Source: JAKLDO01 sp035354435 (GTDB lineage: Bacteria; UBP6; UBA1177). Taken from it: a stretch of 23,384 bases of DNA. The stretch covers positions 1 to 23,384 of the forward strand of contig DAOQAY010000036.1 in the NCBI GenBank assembly GCA_035354435.1, in the 5' to 3' direction. The notes beneath the pieces are model-generated. The model was not told the origin of the DNA and did not search any database. It worked only from the letters and a program-made list of their open reading frames with translations. The first letter of the stretch is position 1, and each line of letters starts with the position of its first letter. Shown piece by piece: positions 1 to 6,554 of this stretch. A program made the position numbers and the translations under genes.

Positions 1-233
1 ACATAATCTTCGATCTTAATATATTCATGCGATATTATTGCACAAACAATTATAACTGCAGCAAAGAAAATTGCAGCAACAACACCTTTAAAATTGGTCA
101 TAGAAGGAGGAGGCTCGTTTTTAACTATAGAATCCCATGCTGTTTTCAAAGGCCTTCGTTGGTCACCATCAAAAAACACAATATGAATAAAGCCTAGAAA
201 TGAAACGAATCCAATAATACCAAAAACGATCAT
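1..233 (-). CDS. Partial membrane protein of unknown function (N-terminal 77 residues)
   Basis: Translating the minus strand from the ATG at 233 gives an open frame to the left edge, so the C-terminus lies outside the window. It starts MIVFGIIGFVSFLGFIHIVF, a hydrophobic segment of about 20 residues. A charged stretch follows (DGDQRRPLKTAWDSIVKNEP), then a second hydrophobic segment around residues 49-66 (GVVAAIFFAAVIIVCAII) and a charged HEYIKIEDY. The pattern is two membrane helices with a short loop. An AAAGG motif lies about nine bases before the ATG, and an in-frame stop a little further upstream limits any extension. A TTG directly before the ATG is an alternative start. I do not recognise the family. 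It is separated from the receptor gene upstream by 269 bases and probably has its own promoter. Confidence 0.6.
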   Translation of the reverse strand, partial: MIVFGIIGFVSFLGFIHIVFFDGDQRRPLKTAWDSIVKNEPPPSMTNFKGVVAAIFFAAVIIVCAIISHEYIKIEDY

Positions 234-414
234 CAACGATACCTTTAAAAGAAAAACTTCGAAATTTTCATGTTTTCACTTTCTTTTGTCAAGATTTCAA
301 CCATTAATTCGGCGTAGTTTCCTTATAAAAACGACCCATTTATATACCTGAATTTCTCCCGCAACTCACCATTCTGCAAATATATGCAAAACAATGAGTT
401 AAAAAATTCGAGTC

Positions 415-443
415 ATTCTAACAGATTAAAAAGGTAAATACAA
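415..443 (-). promoter_or_regulatory. Candidate sigma70-type promoter for the left-edge gene
   Basis: On the minus strand the hexamers TTGTAT and TAGAAT are separated by 17 bases. This would give an untranslated leader of about 175 bases before the ATG at 233. A second TTGACA at 287-292 is closer to the gene but has no convincing -10 box. The 234-502 interval is otherwise AT-rich, with no gene and no clear terminator. Confidence 0.35.
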
Positions 444-502
444 AAAATTGAGGATTTCCAGAAAATTCAGTGAGTTTTGATAATATTGAAAAAAGAGATC
501 AA

Positions 503-2833
503 TCAATCATATTCGAAAGATGCACCAACGAAAAAACTTCTTCCTGCTCCGGGATTGAACGGGTCGGAATTGTAATCATCAAGAAGATTTTTCACGGCGA
601 ACCATATTTTGAAGTAGTCCCAGATCTCTTGTGATATTTTAAGATTGAGCATTACCGGATCGTGCAAAGATGCGGTCTCAAAATAGTCTGTCGAGAAAGG
701 ATCTGTTTTTGCAGGAGCGCTTTTCATGACATAAACGACTTCGCCGAATGACATTTCGCCCCAGAACATTAAAGTAGTAACAGGAAGATACTTATATTTC
801 CAGTCAAAATCCAAAGTAAGATTGAAAACAAGCTGATGTTCCGGCATATATTCAAGATAAACCCCTTTGTTCACCTGTTCTTCTGGGGAATCGTCATAAT
901 TTCTTGCATGGAGGAATGTGTAAACTGTTAAAATATTTATGGAAAGCAGTCCACCAAGTTTTTCAAAATCCAAGTTGAGCGAACTTTCAAGACCCTGAAC
1001 AACGGTCTTTTCAACATTAAGCGGAGCTTCGTCTTTGTTCACTTTTGCGATCCTGTCAAAGATCGTATCTATAAAATAGTCATTCCTGAAAGAGAGTTTC
1101 TTATCAAAAAACATCCATTCGAATCCGCCGCTGTAATTATAGCTTTTCTCGGGTTTCAGCTTTCCGGTATCCATTTCGAGTGTTGTTATCTTGCTGTATT
1201 CATTGAGATTCGGAAACCTTGTTTTTGCACTGAATGCGCTTCTGAGTCTCAAATGGTTCTTCCACGGGTCGTACATCGCAGTCGCCACAGGACTGAACGC
1301 ATCTCTTGTCCCCCAGACAGCGGACTGATCGGACGGAATATATGCGTCACCATATTCCATTTCAGCTCTCTGCTTGAATTTCACAAAATTCTGAGCATCC
1401 CATGACCCGCCTACTGTTGACCGGAATCCTTTATATTTGAACTCATCTTCGACGGCAGCAGAAATATATTGCGCCCTAAGATCCCGCACCGGATAATAAT
1501 CTTTGCCCATTTTTTCAATGATACCGGGCGATTCTGTTTCTGAAATAGCAGCTTCCTTGGCAACAAAGAACTCATCTCTGAAGTGAAACATGAAATTAAC
1601 TTTGTAATTTTTAGAGAATTTTATTGAAGGAAGCAGTCTGAAGCCGTATCCCTGCTGGGTTTTCAGGTCAAGATAAGGATCTATAATTGCTGTGCTTTTT
1701 GAACCGTTAAAAGAAGCTTCACCTTTAGAATACAGGTGATTGTTGTCAGAATATCCTTTCTGTAGCTGATATACCTGATAATACCATGAATTGAAAACAA
1801 GCTCGAACTTTTCAGTATCTACTGTAAAGTAAGGTGCGACCTTGAAATTCCAATTCTCAGGATAGACAAATGATCTGTTGCGGAGTATCCAGTCCTGAGC
1901 ATATCGCGGATCATCATGAAATCCCGGCCTTCTGTCATTTTTCCATATTTTCTGAGCCGGATCGTAATCGCTGTAACAGTTATTCTGGTAAGTATTGGAT
2001 TTTGATTCGCTGTAATGATAGTCTGCGTTGACTCCCGTTTCGAACTGTTTGACCGGGTTCCAGCCAACTTTTGCGGAAGCGTTGTATTTCTGAAATTCAG
2101 TATGGTTCCACTTGCCTGAATCTTCAATATACTGATTTTTCGACGGATTGAGGATCTCATCAAAAGAAATGCCGTATCTGTCATATCTCAGAAGTTTGTT
2201 ATACCATTGTTTCCGCAATTTGGAATTGAGTTTCTGTGAAGGTTTGAATCCATCAGAAAGAAGCACACTTCCTGAAAACCAGTAATAAAAATCACCTGCC
2301 GGCATTCCATGAGACATCGCAAACTGCGAATTATTCCATGAACCGTACTCAGCCTTGGTATTTGCAAAGAGTTTCTCAGGTTTTTTTGTAATTATGTTTA
2401 TCGAGCCTATCGCACCGTCAGTTCCGTAAAGTGCTGATGATACGCCGCGGTTGACAACTATCTTTGAAACCGCATTTACAGGAATTGCAGACAGATCGAC
2501 ATCTGTAGAATAAATGTCATTCAGCGGAACTCCGTCAACCAGAATGAATATCTTTTCCTGATCGAAACCTCTCATCCTGATCCTTTTGTGACCTTTTGTG
2601 TGTGTATAGACCTGAATTCCCGGAATTCCCTCAAGCGCCTGATCAAGAGTCGATGCACCTTTCTTTTCGATATCTTCAGGAGTGACAACGGTTGTCGTAG
2701 ATGCTTCCTCGACCGTGCTTTTTGTTCTTGAACCGGTTACAACTATTTCACCAGCCTTGAAAACATTTTCTTCTTTTTCAGCAGCTGATAAGGTCAGAAC
2801 AAAAAACCAGATAATAATAAATCTATAGATCAT
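503..2833 (-). CDS. TonB-dependent outer membrane receptor
   Basis: A 776-residue outer membrane beta-barrel receptor, of the type that imports a scarce ligand such as a siderophore, corrinoid or metal complex using TonB energy. The start has a hydrophobic signal peptide ending near SAAEKEEN. A TonB-box-like EIVVTGSR follows. The plug domain covers roughly residues 40-150, with QALEGIPGIQVY, RIRMRGFD, ILVDGVPLND, NRGVSSALYGTDGAIGSINI and ITKKP. The rest is aromatic-rich beta-barrel ending RSFFVGASFEYD. I chose the ATG at 2833 over the TTG at 2845. The ATG overlaps the last codons of the preceding lipoprotein gene and has no clear Shine-Dalgarno, so translational coupling is likely. The barrel looks BtuB/FepA-like, but the ligand cannot be told from the sequence. 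No ABC transporter or TonB gene lies beside it. Confidence 0.88.
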   Translation of the reverse strand: MIYRFIIIWFFVLTLSAAEKEENVFKAGEIVVTGSRTKSTVEEASTTTVVTPEDIEKKGASTLDQALEGIPGIQVYTHTKGHKRIRMRGFDQEKIFILVDGVPLNDIYSTDVDLSAIPVNAVSKIVVNRGVSSALYGTDGAIGSINIITKKPEKLFANTKAEYGSWNNSQFAMSHGMPAGDFYYWFSGSVLLSDGFKPSQKLNSKLRKQWYNKLLRYDRYGISFDEILNPSKNQYIEDSGKWNHTEFQKYNASAKVGWNPVKQFETGVNADYHYSESKSNTYQNNCYSDYDPAQKIWKNDRRPGFHDDPRYAQDWILRNRSFVYPENWNFKVAPYFTVDTEKFELVFNSWYYQVYQLQKGYSDNNHLYSKGEASFNGSKSTAIIDPYLDLKTQQGYGFRLLPSIKFSKNYKVNFMFHFRDEFFVAKEAAISETESPGIIEKMGKDYYPVRDLRAQYISAAVEDEFKYKGFRSTVGGSWDAQNFVKFKQRAEMEYGDAYIPSDQSAVWGTRDAFSPVATAMYDPWKNHLRLRSAFSAKTRFPNLNEYSKITTLEMDTGKLKPEKSYNYSGGFEWMFFDKKLSFRNDYFIDTIFDRIAKVNKDEAPLNVEKTVVQGLESSLNLDFEKLGGLLSINILTVYTFLHARNYDDSPEEQVNKGVYLEYMPEHQLVFNLTLDFDWKYKYLPVTTLMFWGEMSFGEVVYVMKSAPAKTDPFSTDYFETASLHDPVMLNLKISQEIWDYFKIWFAVKNLLDDYNSDPFNPGAGRSFFVGASFEYD

Positions 2834-3506
2834 AGCAGGCGTCAAGTCCGTCTATGGCACCCAGTGAAGAAAAATCCGCAGCAGAATGTCCGCAAGCCGG
2901 ATCCATGATAAAAGCACAATATTCGTCTGCGATCAATCTTCTATCCTGACCTGATCCGTCACCTTTCAATGAAACTGGAGGACATACAGCACCACATTCA
3001 TCTTTGCATGAAAAAGATTCATCTGTGGGATTGAACTCTTCGCAGGTTGAAAGAGCATTTACACAGGCGACACAACCGTCAACAGCATCAAAATCAAAAC
3101 TTCCTTCGCATCTCCACCACTCTTTCACTATTTCCTGGCAGCAGGCAAGAGCCTCTGTGGAAGGCCCTGAGACCGCATCATCATCAGGTTGAATTTCATC
3201 AATTGTTTCGTCTGTAGTTTCATCAATGGTTTCGTCTATTGTCTCGTCTGCAATTTCATCAATAGTTTCGTCTATTGTCTCATCGACTGTCTCATCGACT
3301 GTTTCATCGGCAGTTTCATCCGCTGTCTCATCATTTATCTGGTTTTCATCTGCCGTTACTGAATCATTTTCCTGCGCATTGTCGGTATCGGTGACAGTTT
3401 CGTTATCAGTAAGACCGCTGTCATTGTCGCTTGCAGCATCATCACCGCATGAAATGAAAAAAATTGAAAGAAAAGAAATGAGAATAAATCCGGATACTTT
3501 TAACAT
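2823..3506 (-). CDS. Repeat-linker lipoprotein with Cys-rich C-terminal domain
   Basis: A 227-residue predicted lipoprotein. The signal peptide ends in a lipobox-like FFIS-C, with Cys20 as the lipidated residue. Residues 21-58 are Asp/Asn/Thr-rich. Residues 59-105 are about twelve tandem copies of a DETx tetrapeptide (x = A, V, I or T). The C-terminal domain (about 115-227) has more than ten cysteines, including ACCQE, WWRCEG, CVACV, CKDECGAVCPP and a C-terminal DACYDL, which suggests a disulphide-bonded extracytoplasmic module. The start has a strong GGAGG about six bases upstream. The 3' end overlaps the TonB receptor start by 11 bases, so the two are cotranscribed, and the lipoprotein may be a surface or periplasmic partner of the receptor. 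No family is recognised for the Cys-rich domain. Its overall style matches lipoproteins of uncultured Myxococcota-like bacteria. Confidence 0.8.
   Translation of the reverse strand: MLKVSGFILISFLSIFFISCGDDAASDNDSGLTDNETVTDTDNAQENDSVTADENQINDETADETADETVDETVDETIDETIDEIADETIDETIDETTDETIDEIQPDDDAVSGPSTEALACCQEIVKEWWRCEGSFDFDAVDGCVACVNALSTCEEFNPTDESFSCKDECGAVCPPVSLKGDGSGQDRRLIADEYCAFIMDPACGHSAADFSSLGAIDGLDACYDL
3192..3332 (-). repeat. 12-bp tandem repeat coding for (DETx)n linker
   Basis: About twelve imperfect copies of a 12-base unit encode DETA, DETV, DETI and DETT tetrapeptides in the lipoprotein. The unit is a multiple of three, so gain or loss of copies keeps the frame. The repeat also keeps other frames free of stops, which produces a spurious long Ser/Val-rich frame on the plus strand. 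Confidence 0.9.
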
Positions 3507-3531
3507 ATTAACCTCCTTTTCAAGTTTGGAA

Positions 3532-3611
3532 GGTCTGCTCTTTTCATTGCAAACCCTATCGGTGCCAAATCCCTGGCCCTTATGCTTTAGGATCGAACAC
3601 TCGGAGTATCG
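3532..3611 (-). promoter_or_regulatory. Structured 5' leader of the lipoprotein-receptor mRNA, class unknown
   Basis: Read as minus-strand RNA, the leader can form three hairpins in about 80 bases. At 3611-3594, CGAUACU pairs with AGUGUUCG around a CCG loop, with one bulged U. At 3577-3564, GCCA pairs with UGGC. At 3555-3532, GGUUUGC pairs with GCAGACC (one G-U pair) around a 10-base loop. A CCUA/UAGG pairing (3591-3588 with 3558-3555) could close the middle. The predicted transcription start falls right at the first hairpin. TonB receptors are often under cobalamin riboswitches, but I see no B12-box here, so I leave the class open. Confidence 0.4.
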
Positions 3612-3617
3612 TGTGAA

Positions 3618-3645
3618 AAAATATTGGAAAATGAGATATTGTCAA
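3618..3645 (-). promoter_or_regulatory. Candidate sigma70-type promoter for lipoprotein-TonB receptor operon
   Basis: On the minus strand a perfect TTGACA (3645-3640) is followed after 16 bases by TATTTT (3623-3618). It lies 13 bases past the PpnP stop codon, so this operon can be transcribed independently of the AOR operon upstream. Confidence 0.55.
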
Positions 3646-3657
3646 GTTTATAAGGTG

Positions 3658-3939
3658 TTATTTATATTCGCAAAGATATGCTGTATCGACTTTGACCTTG
3701 AGCTGAAATTTTGAATCTTTCGGGACTATGAATGTTGTGCCTGCTTTATAATCATTCCACTCTTTTGAACCGGGAAGTTTCACAGTAAGAAGCCCTGCAA
3801 CAACGGTCATATGCTCAACTGTTGAAGTGCCGAACTCATATTCTCCTGGAGCCATGACACCTACTGTGGCATTGCCGTTTCCGGGATTGAAGCCTAATGA
3901 TGCAACACGCCCTTCAAAATACTGATTTACTTTAAACAT
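3658..3939 (-). CDS. ppnP: Pyrimidine/purine nucleoside phosphorylase PpnP (DUF1255 family)
   Basis: A 93-residue single-domain cupin-like protein, the usual length for PpnP. In the family the enzyme phosphorolyses several ribonucleosides to free base and ribose-1-phosphate. Recognisable family stretches are SLGFNPGNGNATVGVMAPGE near the start, the central GTSTVEHMTVVAGLLTVKLP, and the end AGTTFIVPKDSKFQLKV. It is the third gene of the AOR-MoaD-PpnP operon, starting one base after the MoaD-like stop codon. Its Shine-Dalgarno (GGAGG) is formed by the last glycine codons of that gene, so translation of the two is probably coupled. Why a nucleoside phosphorylase should sit with a pterin oxidoreductase is not clear from the sequence. 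Confidence 0.88.
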   Translation of the reverse strand: MFKVNQYFEGRVASLGFNPGNGNATVGVMAPGEYEFGTSTVEHMTVVAGLLTVKLPGSKEWNDYKAGTTFIVPKDSKFQLKVKVDTAYLCEYK

Positions 3940-3940
3940 T

Positions 3941-4147
3941 CTATCCTCCGCTCATCAGATGAATGGCCTTGACTTCGGCACCTTCCGGAACCAGAGTTTC
4001 AGGCCACTCATCTCTTTTAATATTATTTTCATTAACATGTACAACAAGCAGTTTAAATGTATATTTCATGACAGCGAGAACATCCGTGACCGTCATTCCT
4101 TCATGCCATTCAATTATATTGCCGTTTACTGTAATGGTTCTGTTCAT
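3941..4147 (-). CDS. MoaD/ThiS-like beta-grasp sulfur carrier protein
   Basis: A 68-residue ubiquitin-like carrier that begins ITVNGNIIEWHEGMTVTDVL and ends HLMSGG. The C-terminal Gly-Gly is the site that, in this family, is adenylated by an E1-like enzyme and converted to a thiocarboxylate. MoaD uses this to build the dithiolene of molybdopterin, and ThiS uses it for the thiamine thiazole. Its place 3 bases after an AOR gene suggests a role in pterin cofactor supply, since small MoaD-like genes often accompany AOR genes. No clear Shine-Dalgarno is visible, so it probably depends on coupling with AOR translation. The ThiF-like E1 at 18624-19211 is a candidate activating partner, although that link is inference. 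A ThiS role cannot be excluded. Confidence 0.85.
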   Translation of the reverse strand: MNRTITVNGNIIEWHEGMTVTDVLAVMKYTFKLLVVHVNENNIKRDEWPETLVPEGAEVKAIHLMSGG

Positions 4148-4150
4148 TTT

Positions 4151-6313
4151 TTACTGCAATGGTTTAACAACTTCAATAACTTCAGGAAGATCCATTCCTA
4201 TTTCCTTGAGGTGCTCAATCTTCGGAACACCGTTACTCGTCCAGCCGCGGCGTTTGTAAACCGCATCAAGAAGCTGTTCATAACGGTTTTCTCTATATTT
4301 TCTCATTACTGACATCTTTTCTTCAGTAGATTTTCCAGCCGGATCAAAATTAACCAGTTCTTTCAACTGCTTATCATAAAAAGCTTCACGGCTCAGATAT
4401 TCTTCTTTTGTAACCGGTCCGCATGCTCTGTATGGCTGAGCATCGTGTTTTCTAAGTCCGTAACCTCTTCTGATATTGAATACTCTCTGGAAGTTATAAA
4501 CTCTTTCAGATTGTCTGATCAGTTCTTTTTTATCAATGTTGTTTCCTGTTACAGCATTGTAAATAATTACATAACTTTCAACATGTTCCGGAACTTTTGC
4601 AGGCTCTGCAGTCTGGCGGTTATTCTCAGGCTCAATGTCATTCCACGGAAGTTTGCAGAAACCCTGAAGACCGAACCATGTTCGAAACATCGGGAAATAA
4701 TGAAGTGCTTCCGCCTTGTTCTCAAATGTCGGGATCTGGTTATTAACCATATCCATGAAAATAAGCCATGCTTCGTCGTGCTGAGGACCTTTGTTGGTCA
4801 TAGCATATCCGCCCTGCTGAGCAAGTGATTCCTTTGAAACATACTGCGAATATTCAAGACCTTTATTTTCCATTCCGATATCATTCATAAAATTGATATC
4901 GCCCCAGCCTTTTTCAGCAAATATCTTTTTCATGCCGCGAACGCCGTGTCCTGCGATAAGACCGAAACCTTCGCCTCTTGCCATCTGGTGAAGAAGTTCA
5001 AGCGCCGCATCCCTGTTGCCGAAATTAAGCTCAAGTCCGCCTGTTCTTTCTTTGTTAAGTATTCCGTTTTCATAACATTCCATGACAAAAGCTGTGAGAG
5101 TTCCGAATGAAATAGTGCAGATACCGTATGTGTCGCAGTAAAAATTAACTTCGATAATATGATCAGCATCAAATATTCCGCAATTTGAACCAACGCCAGC
5201 CGCAGTTTCATATTCGGGACCGTCAACAATGACTTTTTCGCCTTTGTACGGACCGGTCCTGAGCTCAAACTTGTCAACAGCTTTAGCACATGAAAGTGCA
5301 CAGCCGAACCAGCACCCTTCGAGATCTTTCCAGGTCTGTGTGAACTTCGATTTGAAAACTTCCGAATGTATTTTTGCAATCTGGCTGTCATCTCTTCCAA
5401 ACTGGAAATTCTTTGTCGGGAGAAGATCATAATTGTTCATAATTTCCATGAGATGAGCTGTACCTTTCGTTCTCATTTCGCACTGAGTTTCATCACCTGC
5501 CTTTATTTCCTTTATCAGTCTCTGCCCTCGTTCCGAAATTGCTTTCAAGTCGGCAACATTATTGAGATTTCCTTTGACTCCTGTTCCAATGGCAACGAGT
5601 GCTTTGATCTTTTTATCCCTGAAAACAGTTCCGATTCCGCCACGGCCTGCCTGTTTGAGTCTGCAAAGCTTTCTGCGGGGATCATAAAAACTGAAATTGA
5701 GCATTCCGATGAGTGTGTGGTCGGCAGCTTTTCCGGCTGAAACGACTGCAATATTTATTTTATCTTTATCATCCAGAGCATACATTTCGGTAAGCTGTTC
5801 GGCAAGAATGTGGCTGTCTATCGCTTCTGCCGGAGCTTCTTCGATAGTGACAGTATGTGTTCTGCCGTCCAGAATTATAATGACATCGCTCTTTGCTTTG
5901 CCCTGAAGCTCAATAGCATCAAATCCGTTGAATTTCATATATGGACCGAAATATCCGCCGACATTGCTGTCCATGATCGAATCTGTCTGGGGAGAAATCG
6001 AAACAACAAGTGATTTTCCCGCACCGCTGTACTGAGTGATACCTGCGCAAGGTCCGGGGCTGATAACTATTTCATTTTCAGGATCGTTCCACTTGGTCTG
6101 GGGTTTTGTAGCATCCCATAGAAGTTTCAAACCGAAGCCCTTTCCGCCGACAAATTTGTCTTTCATGAGCTGGGTCACAGGTTTTTCAGAAATTAAGTTG
6201 TCTGTAAGGTCGATGTGGAGAGTACGGTTGTTGTAACCGCGCATTATCTCTCCTGCTTTGTAATTCCACACTTTAATTGTTTTGTGCTTGGATTTCATTT
6301 CCGCAACGCTCAT
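4151..6313 (-). CDS. Aldehyde:ferredoxin oxidoreductase (tungstopterin family)
   Basis: A 720-residue AOR-family enzyme expected to oxidise aldehydes to acids with ferredoxin as acceptor, or to run the reverse, using a bis-pterin W or Mo centre and one [4Fe-4S] cluster. The N-terminal domain has GYNNRTLHIDL, FVGGKGFGLKLLW and SGAGKSLVVSISPQT. Putative cluster cysteines are C334, C338 and C342 (GCWFGCALSC, spacing C-x3-C-x3-C rather than the commoner C-x2-C-x3-C) with C553 (GFCKLPW). Other family blocks are DGPEYET (365-371) and KGPQHDEAW (508-516). At 720 residues it is longer than the roughly 600-residue classic AORs and resembles a long subfamily. The start at 6313 has AGGAGG five bases upstream. 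A second in-frame ATG at 6244 also has AGGAGA close by, but the residues before it look conserved in this subfamily. It leads an operon with moaD-like and ppnP genes. Confidence 0.88.
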   Translation of the reverse strand: MSVAEMKSKHKTIKVWNYKAGEIMRGYNNRTLHIDLTDNLISEKPVTQLMKDKFVGGKGFGLKLLWDATKPQTKWNDPENEIVISPGPCAGITQYSGAGKSLVVSISPQTDSIMDSNVGGYFGPYMKFNGFDAIELQGKAKSDVIIILDGRTHTVTIEEAPAEAIDSHILAEQLTEMYALDDKDKINIAVVSAGKAADHTLIGMLNFSFYDPRRKLCRLKQAGRGGIGTVFRDKKIKALVAIGTGVKGNLNNVADLKAISERGQRLIKEIKAGDETQCEMRTKGTAHLMEIMNNYDLLPTKNFQFGRDDSQIAKIHSEVFKSKFTQTWKDLEGCWFGCALSCAKAVDKFELRTGPYKGEKVIVDGPEYETAAGVGSNCGIFDADHIIEVNFYCDTYGICTISFGTLTAFVMECYENGILNKERTGGLELNFGNRDAALELLHQMARGEGFGLIAGHGVRGMKKIFAEKGWGDINFMNDIGMENKGLEYSQYVSKESLAQQGGYAMTNKGPQHDEAWLIFMDMVNNQIPTFENKAEALHYFPMFRTWFGLQGFCKLPWNDIEPENNRQTAEPAKVPEHVESYVIIYNAVTGNNIDKKELIRQSERVYNFQRVFNIRRGYGLRKHDAQPYRACGPVTKEEYLSREAFYDKQLKELVNFDPAGKSTEEKMSVMRKYRENRYEQLLDAVYKRRGWTSNGVPKIEHLKEIGMDLPEVIEVVKPLQ

Positions 6314-6341
6314 AGTGCCTCCTATTAAAATCTTTTGGTAA

Positions 6342-6442
6342 GAAACTGCTGTTTCCCCTCCTTTGCAATTGCGGCAGGCCGGAACTTTTCAGTATCGACC
6401 CAGTGGTCTCACTCCGTGACTTCCGTTTTAGGACAATGAGAC
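6342..6442 (-). ncRNA. Structured leader of the AOR operon, candidate Moco/Tuco-type riboswitch
   Basis: The minus-strand RNA here can form an eight-pair helix of GUCUCAUU (6442-6435) with AGUGAGAC (6413-6406). Next comes CUGGG (6403-6399) with UCCGG (6383-6379), interrupted by an UCGAU bulge and capped by ACU-GAAA-AGU, a GNRA tetraloop. Then there is a GC-rich segment CCGGCCUGCCGCAAUUGC, and a perfect GAAAC-AGCA-GUUUC hairpin (6355-6342) close to the AOR Shine-Dalgarno. Molybdenum-cofactor RNAs sit in front of Moco-synthesis and Moco-enzyme genes, and a GNRA-capped arm with a GC-rich core is compatible with that. I could not align it to the family model. The presence of structure is fairly sure; the ligand is a guess. 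Confidence 0.45.
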
Positions 6443-6486
6443 TTCAGAGTTGTTATTTTTCTTTTACAGAACGAAAACGCATTAAA

Positions 6487-6515
6487 TTTTTAGCAAATAT
6501 TTTGTAGAAAGTAAA
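6487..6515 (-). promoter_or_regulatory. Candidate sigma70-type promoter of the AOR operon
   Basis: On the minus strand TTTACT (6515-6510) and TAAAAA (6492-6487) are separated by 17 bases. A start near 6480 gives a leader of about 165 bases that contains the structured element. The promoter lies about 40 bases beyond the hydA stop codon. No hairpin with a T-run is seen after hydA, so read-through from the hydrogenase operon remains possible. Confidence 0.5.
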
Positions 6516-6554
6516 TAGAAATCTTATTTATGATACAGAAAGTGAACAGTCCCG

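Noticed and set aside
3601..3611. Shared CGGAGT words in the leaders at 3600, 6412 and 21885 as a common operator
   Set aside because: The match is only six bases, in different contexts and within different predicted stems, so chance is the simpler explanation.
3507..3657. Cobalamin riboswitch before the TonB receptor operon
   Set aside because: No B12-box or CCGCAAC-type core is present. The leader is structured but does not match that class by eye.
3226..3714. Long plus-strand open frame rich in Ser and Val opposite the lipoprotein gene
   Set aside because: It is the reverse reading of the 12-bp coding repeat, which lacks stops in several frames. It has no ribosome site, and the minus-strand gene has a signal peptide, lipobox and Shine-Dalgarno.
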